Source of the DNA: Gammaproteobacteria bacterium
GTDB taxonomy: Bacteria; Pseudomonadota; Gammaproteobacteria; Steroidobacterales; Steroidobacteraceae
Length of the DNA: 64,000 nt
Direction: 5' to 3'
Assembly (NCBI GenBank): GCA_947452065.1
Contig: CANGBB010000004.1
Location: 62,001 to 126,000, forward strand
The translations under genes were made by a program, and so were the position numbers. The notes under the pieces are model-generated. The model saw nothing but the letters and a program-made list of their open reading frames with translations, was not told the origin of the DNA and made no database searches. Shown one piece after another: positions 35,307 to 44,535 of this stretch. Position 1 is the stretch's first letter. The number at the start of each line of letters is the position of its first letter.

Positions 35307-37078
35307 GACAAAGACTCGTGTGCCAGTCCAACGTTATCCAGCAGCGCATCCGAGTCGCTGGCGTCTGCCGGTACTAGACGCCCGTCCTGAATGGCGTAGA
35401 CGCGATCACAATGGGCCAGCGTGGCCAGCCGGTGCGCGACGATGAAGGTGGTGCGACCGGACATCAGTCGCTCCATGGCTTCGATAATGGCCGCCTCAGT
35501 CTTTAGATCCACCGAGCTGGTGGGCTCGTCTAGGATCAGAATGGGCGCGTCCTTGAGGAAGGCGCGCGCCAGCGCCACGCGCTGACGCTGGCCGCCTGAG
35601 AGCGTCATGCCGCGTTCACCGACCACCGTGTCGTAACCGTCAGGCAGGGCGCTGATGAAATCATGCGCATCGGCTGCGCGTGCGGCAGCCTCAATCTGCT
35701 CGCGGGTTGCATCGGGTCGGCCGTAGGCGATGTTTTCCGCCAGAGTTGTTGAGAACAGCAGCGGATCCTGCAGCACGATGGCGAACTGCCGACGCAGATC
35801 GGCCAGCTTCAGCTCGCGCAGATCCACGCCGTCAAGCAGCACCGCACCCTGAGTCGGATCATGGAAGCGCGTGAGCATGTTCACCAGCGTCGTCTTGCCC
35901 GCACCTGTGCGGCCCACCAGACCCACGCGCGTGCCGGCCGGAATGTGTGCGTTTGCACCGGCCAGTACCGGCTGTCCCGGCTCATAATTGAAGTGAACAT
36001 CGCGCAGTTCAATATCGCCGGAAGCGCGTTCCAGCGACCGCGCGCCTGGCCGATCGTCGACATCAATTTGTGCATCGAGCAGCGCAAATGCGCGTTCAGC
36101 GCCCGCCAGCGAACCCTGCAGATTAGTGAAGTTCTGCGTCAGCGCTTCCAGTGGCGCATAAAGCTGTGCCAGATAAGCCATGACGACGGTCAACTGACCC
36201 AGAGTCAGGGTCCCATTACGCACACCGTTCCCGGCGATCCACAGTGCGCCCGCTGTACCACAGGCGAGCACCAGAGCGATCAGCGTGTAGAACATCGCTT
36301 GTGTGCGCACCACAGAAAGGTTGGCGCGAATTTCGCGCGAGGCGCGATCGAGATAGCGCTCCGCTTCCCGCCCTTCCTGACCAAAGGCCTTCACGACACG
36401 CAACGAGTTCAGAACCTCCTGCAGCACCGACGTCGTGGAACTCTCCAGCTCCTTCTGCTCATGCCAGCGATGACGCACCTTGCCGCCGAAAAATCGCGTC
36501 AAGAGCAATAGTGGTGGAACCACCGCCAGCGCAATCAGCGCCAGTGCTGTATTCATGCTCCACATCACCGCGAAGATGCCCACCAGCGTCCCCGCTGCCG
36601 TCACCAGCGGCGCAATTCCGTAGACCGCCACCCATTGCACCGAACCGGCGTCGTACTGAATGCGGTAGATCGAATCGGCCACGCCGCGCCGATCGTGATA
36701 AGTCATCGACAGGCGCTGCGCGCGACGGAACAACTCGGCGCGGAATGCGAGGACCACGCGCTCGCCGGTCCAGCTTTGTAGCAGCCAGGCACCATTGCGC
36801 TGCAACTGCGAGAGCAGCGCCAGCACGATGATCATTGCAACGGCAACAGCCAGCAGCGCGCCCGGAGTTCGTGCCGGCAAAGCGGCCAGCCATGTTGGCA
36901 GAGGATGTGAACCGATGGCGTGGTCCACGGCAAGTTGCAGCGGCACGGGCGCAAGCAACGTCAGCGGTACGGCCAGCAGATCGATCACCACGATGGCGAC
37001 GATCAGCCATCGGAAGCCAACCAGATGCTGCAACAGCCGGCGCAATACGCGACCCACGGATGCCTGCGGTTCGTTCAC
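35303..37078 (-). CDS. MsbA-type ABC exporter (fused permease and ATPase)
   Basis: 591 residues. Six transmembrane helices fill about 20-320. The nucleotide-binding domain has Walker A GRTGAGKTT, the LSGGQRQRVALARA signature, Walker B ILILDEPTSS and an H-loop in IVAHRL. Exporters of this type flip lipid-linked sugars or lipids across the inner membrane. Location within a glycan operon suggests it exports the operon's lipid-linked product. Confidence 0.9.
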   Translation of the reverse strand: MNEPQASVGRVLRRLLQHLVGFRWLIVAIVVIDLLAVPLTLLAPVPLQLAVDHAIGSHPLPTWLAALPARTPGALLAVAVAMIIVLALLSQLQRNGAWLLQSWTGERVVLAFRAELFRRAQRLSMTYHDRRGVADSIYRIQYDAGSVQWVAVYGIAPLVTAAGTLVGIFAVMWSMNTALALIALAVVPPLLLLTRFFGGKVRHRWHEQKELESSTTSVLQEVLNSLRVVKAFGQEGREAERYLDRASREIRANLSVVRTQAMFYTLIALVLACGTAGALWIAGNGVRNGTLTLGQLTVVMAYLAQLYAPLEALTQNFTNLQGSLAGAERAFALLDAQIDVDDRPGARSLERASGDIELRDVHFNYEPGQPVLAGANAHIPAGTRVGLVGRTGAGKTTLVNMLTRFHDPTQGAVLLDGVDLRELKLADLRRQFAIVLQDPLLFSTTLAENIAYGRPDATREQIEAAARAADAHDFISALPDGYDTVVGERGMTLSGGQRQRVALARAFLKDAPILILDEPTSSVDLKTEAAIIEAMERLMSGRTTFIVAHRLATLAHCDRVYAIQDGRLVPADASDSDALLDNVGLAHESLS

Positions 37079-37127
37079 GATGCGCTCCCCGGTACGGCGC
37101 CGGCGCTGTTGCGGAGTATTGGGGCCG

Positions 37128-39677
37128 TCAGACTGCGGCGGGTGCGGAGCATCTCGCCACCGCAGCAGCCCAGGCCCGCCGAGCTGCGACCTGATCGCGC
37201 AATGAGCGCAGTGCTAGAACGGCGGCGAGCAGACCAAGGCACCCACTGGCGACCGGCGCACTGTGAAGCAGTGCACCCACGGCCAGCACGGCCAGTACCG
37301 TAGTCGTCACGCGCGCCAGTATCGGCGTGTGGCCGAATGTCTTGAAGCGCACCATCTGTTTGCCTGCGCCGTGTTCCTCGACCGCCAGCGCCACATCCAG
37401 TCCGCCGAAGAGACCGCCGCGGATCTCCAGATCCCAGTCGTCGTAGTCGCCGCCATGACGGACGATCGCGCCATCATCACGCAGCGATGTCTCGAGCACC
37501 GAGACCCATTGTTCAGGTGCGCGCCATGTCTCGCTCCAGATGAAATCCGGTGCCTTGGCATCATGACGCGTATCTGCAGCGCCACCGCGACGGCGCCACG
37601 GCGTCAGACCATGACGGATGCGGCCGATCAGTCGGGCCATCGGCTGCATCAGGTGCATATAGAAAGTGACCAGCCGGCGCATCAGTCGTGCACCCTTCGA
37701 CAGCGACGGCGGGAATTGGCCGCGGGCTGCGGCAATGGTCGCCTGTGTGATTGGTGCGGCGATGGCCAGTGCCAGCAACGGCAGCGCACCGAGCAGCGGC
37801 CACCATGACAGTCCGAGCAGCGAGAGGATCGCGAGCACGAGAATGACCAGGTACCACTCCGGCATCACCGGCAGCATCAGCAGTGTCACCGGTGCGGGTT
37901 CATACAGCGACTGATAAGCCGCCGAGCCCCAGACGCCACCATAGATGCGCGACCGGCCGGCGGGAATTGGCAGCGTGAAGCCGCGGCCGTACAGTCGGCC
38001 CACCCAGGCCAGATGGCCCACCGGGTTGTAGCGCTCCGGCCACTTTTCTTCGAGCAGTGCCTCGGCCTTGCCGTAGCCCTTTTGCTGACGCCAGTACATC
38101 GTCAGCGAATTGCGACGATGGTGCCAATCCATGGCGCCGGCGTGAAAACCGATCCGGCCGCCGCGCTCCTGCAGGCGCCAGCACAGGTCAACGTCATCGC
38201 CCGCCGCGCGGTAACGCACGTCGAAGCCATCGATAGCGGCTAGCGCATCACGCCGGAAAGACATGTTGCAGCCTGGTATGTGCTCGGCCTCGACATCGGA
38301 GAGCAGCACATGCACCGGTCCACCCGGCGAGTTTGCAACGCACTCAGCAATCGGTCCGTCGCCCGGAGGCGCGATGTTGGGCCCGCCAACGCCGACCCAG
38401 TCGCCGGTCATGAAGCGGTACGCCAGATACTGCAGCCAGTGTGGATCGGGATAGGCGTCGTCGTCGATGTAGGCAATGATCTCGCCGCTGGCATTCTGCC
38501 AGCCTGTATTGCGCGCAGCCGAGAGGCCACGGTTCTCCGTGCTGATCAGGCGCACGCCGGCGTATTCAGAAACAATCTTCGGCGTGTCGTCTTTCGAGCC
38601 GTCATTGACGACGATGACCTCGAAGCGTGGATAGTCCACGCGCTTCAGGCCTTCCATCGTGTCGCGAATGGTGCGTGCGCCGTTATAGCTGCACACCACC
38701 ACGCTGATCATCGGCCACGGCGTGTTAGCCGGAAACGGCACTTCGCTGAAAGCACGTTGGGCCGCCGCCAGCGCCGGCTTGGGCGAGCGGTCGCGAGCCA
38801 CGAGACCAAAATCCCAGTCCTCGATCTCATGACCACCGCGATGCCATTCGTCGGTCCAGGCAAATGCAAACGCACCGGAGCAACCGGCGGCGAACGCCGT
38901 GCGGACCTGCCATTCGAGGCTTTCGGCCTGCTTTTCCAGCCCATTGCGACGACTGTCGAGTCCGATCTCAGCCATCAGCAGCGGCTTCTCGCCCGCCAGA
39001 TTCTGCAGCCGCGCCAGATAGTCCTCTAGGCGCTCGCGTGATTCCAGATAGACGTTGAAGCAGAACAGATCGAGGAACGGCAGCTGCAAGTATTCAGTAG
39101 TCGGGAAGTTCACATACGTGACCAGCGCAACCGGATCCTCGGCTTTGGCGGCCAGATACAGCCGCTTGAGGAATCGTTCGACCTGTCGCCGACCATGCCA
39201 GCGCACGATCGAGGCGGGGATCTCGTTGCCGATCGCATAACAGAGCACTGCCGGATGGCCAGCACAGCTGCGCACACCCTCAGCCACACGCCGCACGATG
39301 TCATCGGCGCGGCCCGGATCGTCGAGAAACGCGATGTGCTGTTCCCACGGCAGACCAACCATCACGCGCAGACCGTGTCGCTGGGCAGCATCGAGCAGAC
39401 GACGCGGCGGGACGGTGTAGCAGCGCACCGCGTTGATGGCATTGGCGCGCATCGCCGCGAAATCCTTGTCAAGGATCTCTTCGGTCGGATAGTCATCCCC
39501 GTCGGGACGCGTGCCGAAGGTGCCGTAGGTGACGCCGCGCACCCACAGTTTTTCATCACCCACGAACAGAAACTTACCGCCCGCGCGCGGCCGCATGCTG
39601 GAAGCGGAGTGAAACGTTGCTGTGGCGGGGGTCGAGCTGGCGGCGGCGGTGGCCGCCTCAGCCAGCGAAGTGCTCAT
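37128..39677 (-). CDS. Glycosidase-GT2 fusion membrane glycosyltransferase
   Basis: 849 residues. The N-terminal ~310 residues form a GH2/GH5-like TIM-barrel-like part with the two expected Glu contexts AIGNEIPAS and LMAEIGLDS. From about 325 there is a GT2 domain (SVVVCSYNGARTIRDT; VNDGSKDD; DDDAYPDP; GDDVDLCWRLQERGG). Two or three membrane helices follow (about 600-660, plus one near 810), then a C-terminal part. Such GH-GT2 fusions occur in exopolysaccharide loci. Whether the glycosidase half is active is unknown. A gap of 49 bp separates it from the exporter gene and 3 bp from galE. Confidence 0.8.
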   Translation of the reverse strand: MSTSLAEAATAAASSTPATATFHSASSMRPRAGGKFLFVGDEKLWVRGVTYGTFGTRPDGDDYPTEEILDKDFAAMRANAINAVRCYTVPPRRLLDAAQRHGLRVMVGLPWEQHIAFLDDPGRADDIVRRVAEGVRSCAGHPAVLCYAIGNEIPASIVRWHGRRQVERFLKRLYLAAKAEDPVALVTYVNFPTTEYLQLPFLDLFCFNVYLESRERLEDYLARLQNLAGEKPLLMAEIGLDSRRNGLEKQAESLEWQVRTAFAAGCSGAFAFAWTDEWHRGGHEIEDWDFGLVARDRSPKPALAAAQRAFSEVPFPANTPWPMISVVVCSYNGARTIRDTMEGLKRVDYPRFEVIVVNDGSKDDTPKIVSEYAGVRLISTENRGLSAARNTGWQNASGEIIAYIDDDAYPDPHWLQYLAYRFMTGDWVGVGGPNIAPPGDGPIAECVANSPGGPVHVLLSDVEAEHIPGCNMSFRRDALAAIDGFDVRYRAAGDDVDLCWRLQERGGRIGFHAGAMDWHHRRNSLTMYWRQQKGYGKAEALLEEKWPERYNPVGHLAWVGRLYGRGFTLPIPAGRSRIYGGVWGSAAYQSLYEPAPVTLLMLPVMPEWYLVILVLAILSLLGLSWWPLLGALPLLALAIAAPITQATIAAARGQFPPSLSKGARLMRRLVTFYMHLMQPMARLIGRIRHGLTPWRRRGGAADTRHDAKAPDFIWSETWRAPEQWVSVLETSLRDDGAIVRHGGDYDDWDLEIRGGLFGGLDVALAVEEHGAGKQMVRFKTFGHTPILARVTTTVLAVLAVGALLHSAPVASGCLGLLAAVLALRSLRDQVAARRAWAAAVARCSAPAAV

Positions 39678-39680
39678 GGA

Positions 39681-40739
39681 TCAGCCGCCGGAGACAAGGA
39701 CGCCCGGAGTCACCGGGCTGGCCGTATCTTCGCGCCTTTCACGCGACGGTGAGGTTCCCGCGGCATGACGGCAATGCCAGCGGTACGCCGTGCGCACAAT
39801 GTTCTCAAGCCCGGAGGCCTGCGGACGCCAGTCCAACTGCTCCAGTGCTCGGCCCGGCGCGGCCACCAGTGACGGCGGATCGCCGGCGCGGCGCGGCGCA
39901 TTGCGCGTCTTAACCCGACGCCCAGTGACCTTTTCCACCATGGCGATCACGTCTCGCACCGAATGGCCCGTGCCCGTGCCCAGATTGATGGCGCCCGAAG
40001 GGCCACCGATCTGTAGGCGACGCAGGGCGCGCACATGCGCATCCGCTAGGTCGGCCACGTGAATGTAGTCGCGGATGGCCGTGCCATCGGGTGTCGCGTA
40101 ATCCGTGCCCATGACCTGTAGTTCCGGTCGCACGCCCAGGGCCGTCTCGATCGCCAGCGGGATCAGGTGCGTCTCAGGGCTGTGGTCCTCACCAATTTCA
40201 CCGTCTGCATCGGCACCGGCTGCATTGAAGTAGCGCAGCGCCGTCCATTGCAGTCCGTGCGCCGAGCCGTACCAGTGCAGCATCTTTTCGACGAACAGCT
40301 TGGACTCGCCGTAAGGGTTCACGGCCCGCTGTGGGTGATCTTCGGTGATCGGCACCACATCAGGGATGCCATAGGTGGCACAGGTTGAGGAGAACACGAT
40401 GCGCCGCACGTTCGCCTGATGCATGGCATCCAGCAGATTCAGGGTGCACGCGACGTTATTGCGGAAATATTTGCCCGGATCAGACATCGACTCGCCCACA
40501 TAGGCGAAGGCGGCGAAGTGGATCACGGCGTCGATGGAATACTCGCGCAAAGCGCGCTCGATCGCGGAGCGGTCCGCCAGGTCGGCCTCGACCAGCGGGC
40601 CCCAGCGCACGGCCCAGCGATGGCCATAGACTAGGCTGTCGAAGCTGACGGGGGTATACCCTGCAGCGGCGAGGGCTTTGCAGGCGTGGCTGCCGATGTA
40701 TCCGGCGCCACCAGTGACCAGAATATTGCGATTTTTCAT
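39681..40739 (-). CDS. galE: UDP-glucose 4-epimerase
   Basis: 352 residues. The NAD-binding motif TGGAGYIGSHA is at the N-terminus, YGESK carries the catalytic Tyr-Lys, and the C-terminal half includes RDYIHVADLADAH and NLGTGTGHSV. It interconverts UDP-glucose and UDP-galactose, supplying precursor for the downstream glycosyltransferases. First gene of the minus-strand operon. Confidence 0.95.
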   Translation of the reverse strand: MKNRNILVTGGAGYIGSHACKALAAAGYTPVSFDSLVYGHRWAVRWGPLVEADLADRSAIERALREYSIDAVIHFAAFAYVGESMSDPGKYFRNNVACTLNLLDAMHQANVRRIVFSSTCATYGIPDVVPITEDHPQRAVNPYGESKLFVEKMLHWYGSAHGLQWTALRYFNAAGADADGEIGEDHSPETHLIPLAIETALGVRPELQVMGTDYATPDGTAIRDYIHVADLADAHVRALRRLQIGGPSGAINLGTGTGHSVRDVIAMVEKVTGRRVKTRNAPRRAGDPPSLVAAPGRALEQLDWRPQASGLENIVRTAYRWHCRHAAGTSPSRERREDTASPVTPGVLVSGG

Positions 40740-40802
40740 TCTGTAAGTGGAGAGCTCGTTCCAGACGGCGAAGCAGCCTTGTTATGAGATCCCCGGCGAC
40801 AC

Positions 40803-40820
40803 GTTAATAAAACTATTAAC
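40803..40820. promoter_or_regulatory. Perfect palindrome between galE and the MFS gene
   Basis: GTTAATA-AAAC-TATTAAC, 7 bp arms with 4 bp spacer, in an AT-rich patch 64 bp from the galE start. It resembles an operator of a dimeric regulator. Confidence 0.5.
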
Positions 40821-40836
40821 AGGTCACGATGAAGGA

Positions 40837-40855
40837 CTTGTAATGTAATTGCAAG
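40837..40855. promoter_or_regulatory. Second, imperfect palindrome in the same gap
   Basis: CTTGTAAT-GTA-ATTGCAAG has arms matching at 7 of 8 positions. It lies 17 bp from the first palindrome and 75 bp before the MFS start. Two dyads within one divergent gap suggest shared control. Confidence 0.4.
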
Positions 40856-40929
40856 GCGGCCCAATCGGCGGCACCCGGGCCGGTCCCGGGGGCAACATAT
40901 TGATAAATATGACGAGAAACGGGGGTTCG

Positions 40930-42276
40930 ATGGATGTGAAACGGGTTCAGGGCGACCCACTGGTCGCGGGCACGGCCATTCCGGCCGAGCCCGTGGGGGG
41001 CTACACCGCGGCCGAACGCCGCGCCCGGATTCGCGCCATCATCGTCGCCTCCAGCGGCAATCTGGTCGAATGGTTCGACTTCTACGTCTACGCCTTCTGC
41101 GCCGTCTACTTCGCGCCGGTGTTCTTCCCCAGATCCGATCCCACCGCGCAGCTGCTCAACACCGCCGGCGTATTTGCCGCCGGTTTCCTGATGCGCCCGG
41201 TCGGTGGCTGGCTGTTTGGTCGCCTTGCCGATCGACGCGGCCGTCGCACCTCGCTGCGAGTCTCGGTGACCTTGATGTGTGCCGGATCGCTGACCATCGC
41301 GCTCTTGCCGGGTCATGCCACCCTCGGCGCCTGGGCGCCGGCCCTGCTGCTCCTCGCGCGACTCCTGCAGGGGTTGTCGGTGGGCGGGCAGTACGGCACC
41401 ACCGCCACCTATATGAGCGAAGTCGCACTGCGCGGTCATCGCGGGTTCTTTTCTTCCTTTCAGTACGTCACGCTGATCGGCGGGCAGTTGCTCGCAGTTC
41501 TGGTGGTTGTACTGCTGCAGCAATTCCTCGATGAAGCCGCAATCAAGGCATGGGGCTGGCGCATTCCATTCATCATTGGCGCCATCACGGCGCTGGCCGC
41601 ACTCCGGCTGCAGCGGCAGCTGCACGAAACCTCTAGCGAACAGGTGCGCAGCAATCCTGTCGCCGGCAGCGTGGCTGAGCTATTTCGCCGGCACCGCGCC
41701 GCCTTCCTCACCGTGCTTGGCTATACCGCCGGCGGCTCGCTCATCTTCTATACCTTCACCACCTACATGCAAAAGTACTTGGTCAACACGGTTGGCATGT
41801 CCATCCGTACGGCCAGTACGGTGATGACCTGCTGTCTGTTCCTGTCCATGTGCATGCAGCCGCTGTTCGGTGCTCTGTCGGATCGGATCGGTCGGCGCGG
41901 CAATATGTTGCTGTTTGGTGCGCTGGGTGCGCTCTGCACAGTCCCGATTCTCACCGCGCTGCAGGGTGTTTCCAGTCCGTTGCTGGCCGGCGTCCTGATC
42001 ACTTTCGCGCTGGCCATCGTCAGTCTCTATACCTCCGTCGGTGCCGTGGTGAAGGCCGAGATGTTTCCAGCCGAGGTACGCGCACTCGGCGTCGGAACGG
42101 CGTATGCGCTGGGCAATGCGCTATTCGGCGGCTCTGCCGAATACGTTGCACTCGGACTCAAGTCGCTGGGTCATGAATCCGTCTTCTTCTGGTATGTCAC
42201 CGGCATGATGGGCGTTGCCTTCTTGGTGAGCCTGCGAATACCGCCGCAGGCCAGCTATCTGCATCACGACCACTGA
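40930..42276 (+). CDS. KgtP-type MFS permease (proton/organic-acid symporter family)
   Basis: About 448 residues from ATG 40930 (behind GGGGG; ATG 40909 also possible). Twelve membrane segments with family motifs: [34 protein letters not shown], and GLSVGGQYG. The NLVEWFDFY start is diagnostic of the metabolite:H+ symporter (KgtP, ProP, ShiA) branch. The substrate is unknown. It is divergent from galE. Confidence 0.85.
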   Translation: MDVKRVQGDPLVAGTAIPAEPVGGYTAAERRARIRAIIVASSGNLVEWFDFYVYAFCAVYFAPVFFPRSDPTAQLLNTAGVFAAGFLMRPVGGWLFGRLADRRGRRTSLRVSVTLMCAGSLTIALLPGHATLGAWAPALLLLARLLQGLSVGGQYGTTATYMSEVALRGHRGFFSSFQYVTLIGGQLLAVLVVVLLQQFLDEAAIKAWGWRIPFIIGAITALAALRLQRQLHETSSEQVRSNPVAGSVAELFRRHRAAFLTVLGYTAGGSLIFYTFTTYMQKYLVNTVGMSIRTASTVMTCCLFLSMCMQPLFGALSDRIGRRGNMLLFGALGALCTVPILTALQGVSSPLLAGVLITFALAIVSLYTSVGAVVKAEMFPAEVRALGVGTAYALGNALFGGSAEYVALGLKSLGHESVFFWYVTGMMGVAFLVSLRIPPQASYLHHDH

Positions 42277-42337
42277 CGCGCGCCCAGCGCTGCGTTTATC
42301 ATCGTTCGATAAAGATTCGACGGATTGGGAGATCACG

Positions 42338-42991
42338 ATGCGAGCATGGAAAGGTCTGTGGCTGAGCGTGTTCACACTACTGGCAGCCGGTGCCGCCGCC
42401 GCCGATGCGCCGGTCACACTGGTGGAAGGTCAGAACTTCCGTACCCTCGCCACGCCGATGCCGGTGGAGAGCGGCAACAAGATCGAAGTGCTCGAGGCCT
42501 TCAGCTACGGCTGCGTGCATTGCTACCAGTTCGAACCTGCATTGCGGGCCTGGAAAGCCCATCAGCCGGCCGACGTTCAGATGAACTATCTGCCCGCCAG
42601 CTTCAATCCCATCTTTGAGCTTTTTGCGCGCGGCTATTTCGCCGCCAAGGCGCTGGGCATCGCCGACTCGACGCATGAAAAAGTGTTCGATACGGTTTGG
42701 GGCGCCGGCATTCAGCCCAAGGACGACGAGCAGTTGATCAGCCTGTATGTGCGGCTGGGCGCCGATCGGGCTAAATTCTCAGAGGCACTGGCCTCAATGG
42801 GTGTGCAGGCCGCACTCAGTGCCGCGGGCGTAAAAGCCGAGCGGCTGAAGCTCGAAGGCACACCAACGTTGTATGTGGATGGCAAATATCAGGTGCTGAC
42901 CAATGGCGTCACCAGCTACGGTGAGATCATGCAGCGACTCGATGCAGTCATCGCCAAGGCGCGAGCCGAGCGCAAGAGCGCGCACAAGTAG
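42338..42991 (+). CDS. dsbA: DsbA-type thiol:disulfide oxidoreductase
   Basis: 217 residues with signal peptide (LWLSVFTLLAAGAAAADA). The active-site CVHC is at 59-62 and the cis-Pro loop is GTPTLYV. CVHC is a variant of the classical CPHC. It introduces disulfides into periplasmic proteins. A GGGAG ribosome site lies before ATG 42338. Confidence 0.9.
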   Translation: MRAWKGLWLSVFTLLAAGAAAADAPVTLVEGQNFRTLATPMPVESGNKIEVLEAFSYGCVHCYQFEPALRAWKAHQPADVQMNYLPASFNPIFELFARGYFAAKALGIADSTHEKVFDTVWGAGIQPKDDEQLISLYVRLGADRAKFSEALASMGVQAALSAAGVKAERLKLEGTPTLYVDGKYQVLTNGVTSYGEIMQRLDAVIAKARAERKSAHK

Positions 42992-43030
42992 CTTGAGTGC
43001 CGGCTTCGTTGCCGGCGCCGTGCGTCTACC

Positions 43031-44080
43031 ATGATCGCGCCCGCGCTACTGGCCTGGCATCACACACACGGTCGCCATGACCTGCCATGGCAGCGTGACG
43101 TCACGCCGTATCGCGTGTGGGTGTCTGAGGTCATGCTGCAGCAGACGCAGGTACAGACCGTGATCCCGTACTTCGAGCGCTTCATGCAGCGCTTTCCTGA
43201 TGTGGCCGCATTGGCTTCGGCGCCAGCGGATGAAGTTCTGCACCTGTGGTCTGGTCTCGGTTATTACTCTCGTGCCCGCAATCTGCAACGCAGTGCGCAG
43301 CAGATTCTCAGCGAGCACGGCGGCCAATTGCCCTCCGATCAGGCGGCGCTGTGCGCATTGCCTGGGATCGGCCGCTCGACCGCCGCAGCCATTCTCGCCG
43401 TCAGTCGCGGACTCCGGCATGCCATCCTCGATGGCAACGTCAAACGTGTGTTGGCCCGCGTGCACGCGGTTGCTGGCTCGCCGAGCGAACGCGCGATCGA
43501 GCAGCAACTGTGGCAGATCGCCGAGCAGGAAACTCCCGATACCGATGTCGCTCGCTACACCCAGGCCATCATGGACCTGGGCGCCACAGTGTGTACGCGT
43601 GCCCGGCCACTGTGCAGCGTTTGTCCGCTGCAGGCCGACTGCCGCGCACATCGCGAATGTCGTGTGGCTGAGTTACCCACGCCGCGCGCACGCAGCGCTC
43701 GGCGAGTGCGCCGCGTCCTGATGCTGCTGGCGCGTCGGCCCGATGGTCATGTGCTTTTGCAACGCCGAGCGGAGCAGGGCATCTGGGGAGGGCTGTGGTC
43801 GCCGCCGGAGTTTTCAGATCGCGCTGCTGCACGTCGCTTCGCTGACGCCACGCTACGCGTCCCGAGGTTGCACCGCCGCGCATTGCCAGCGGTGCAACAC
43901 GCATTCACTCACTTCGAGCTGACCATCACGCCGCTGGTGGCCGACTGCGACGGCTTTGCCGGCGTGATGGATCAAGGCGCAGCCGTTTGGTATAACCCCG
44001 CGCAGCCGGCCCGTATCGGACTGCCGGCACCCATCCAGAAGCTGCTGCAACAGCTGGCCGATCTGCCAGGAGCGTCATGA
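43031..44080 (+). CDS. mutY: A/G-specific adenine DNA glycosylase
   Basis: 349 residues. It removes adenine opposite 8-oxoguanine. WVSEVMLQQTQV carries the catalytic Glu, LPGIGRSTAAAIL is the helix-hairpin-helix, ILDGNVKRVLAR has the conserved Asp, and the [4Fe-4S] ligands are C..C..C..C in CTRARPLCSVCPLQADC. The C-terminal ~120 residues are the NUDIX-like 8-oxoG-recognition domain. It overlaps yggX by 4 bp, as in enterics. Confidence 0.97.
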   Translation: MIAPALLAWHHTHGRHDLPWQRDVTPYRVWVSEVMLQQTQVQTVIPYFERFMQRFPDVAALASAPADEVLHLWSGLGYYSRARNLQRSAQQILSEHGGQLPSDQAALCALPGIGRSTAAAILAVSRGLRHAILDGNVKRVLARVHAVAGSPSERAIEQQLWQIAEQETPDTDVARYTQAIMDLGATVCTRARPLCSVCPLQADCRAHRECRVAELPTPRARSARRVRRVLMLLARRPDGHVLLQRRAEQGIWGGLWSPPEFSDRAAARRFADATLRVPRLHRRALPAVQHAFTHFELTITPLVADCDGFAGVMDQGAAVWYNPAQPARIGLPAPIQKLLQQLADLPGAS

Positions 44081-44349
44081 CCCGTAAAGTGCACTGTGTG
44101 GTTCTCAAGAGCGAAGCCGAGGGCCTCGATCGTCCCACTTATCCTGGCGAACTGGGCCGGCGCATCTACGAGAATGTGTCCAAAGAGGCATGGGCCCGTT
44201 GGGTACGGCATCAGGTTATGCTGATCAATGAATACCGGCTCTCCCCGGTAGAGCCGAAAGCGCGCCGGCTGCTCGAAGCCGAAATGGAGAAGTTCTTCTT
44301 CGGCGGCGGCTCCGAAAAGCCCACTGATTACGTCGCACCCAAGGGCTGA
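44077..44349 (+). CDS. yggX: YggX-family Fe(II)-trafficking protein
   Basis: 90 residues, the normal length. Family segments KVHCVVLKSEAEGLDRPTYPG (in two parts: KVHCVVLKSEAEGLD and RPTYPGELG) and KEAWARWVRHQVMLINEYRL are clear. The conserved Cys is residue 7. YggX helps protect iron-sulfur enzymes against oxidative damage; pairing with mutY is conserved in gammaproteobacteria. Confidence 0.96.
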   Translation: MTRKVHCVVLKSEAEGLDRPTYPGELGRRIYENVSKEAWARWVRHQVMLINEYRLSPVEPKARRLLEAEMEKFFFGGGSEKPTDYVAPKG

Positions 44350-44449
44350 TAGCGCTCCGCCGGGCCGCCGGCGGCAGCCCGGCACCTCCGAAGTTGACGC
44401 CCACCGGCCTGACCGGTCTAATACGCGCCCCGCCGACAGTTTTCACGCT

Positions 44450-44525
44450 GGCCAGGTAGCTCAGTTGGTAGAGCAGCGGATTGAAAATCCGCGTGTCGCA
44501 GGTTCGATTCCCGCCCTGGCCACCA
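44450..44525 (+). tRNA. tRNA-Phe(GAA)
   Basis: 76 nt with encoded CCA. Acceptor GGCCAGG / CCTGGCC, anticodon stem GCGGA / TCCGC with loop TTGAAAA giving GAA, T-loop GGTTCGATTCC. Its 3' part is duplicated at 62479-62524. Confidence 0.95.
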
Positions 44526-44526
44526 T
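44481..44526 (+). repeat. attL of the tRNA-Phe island
   Basis: 46 bp identical to 62479-62524, beginning in the anticodon loop and ending one base past the CCA. The integrase gene starts 10 bp inside. Confidence 0.92.
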
Positions 44527-44535
44527 TTTCCCACC

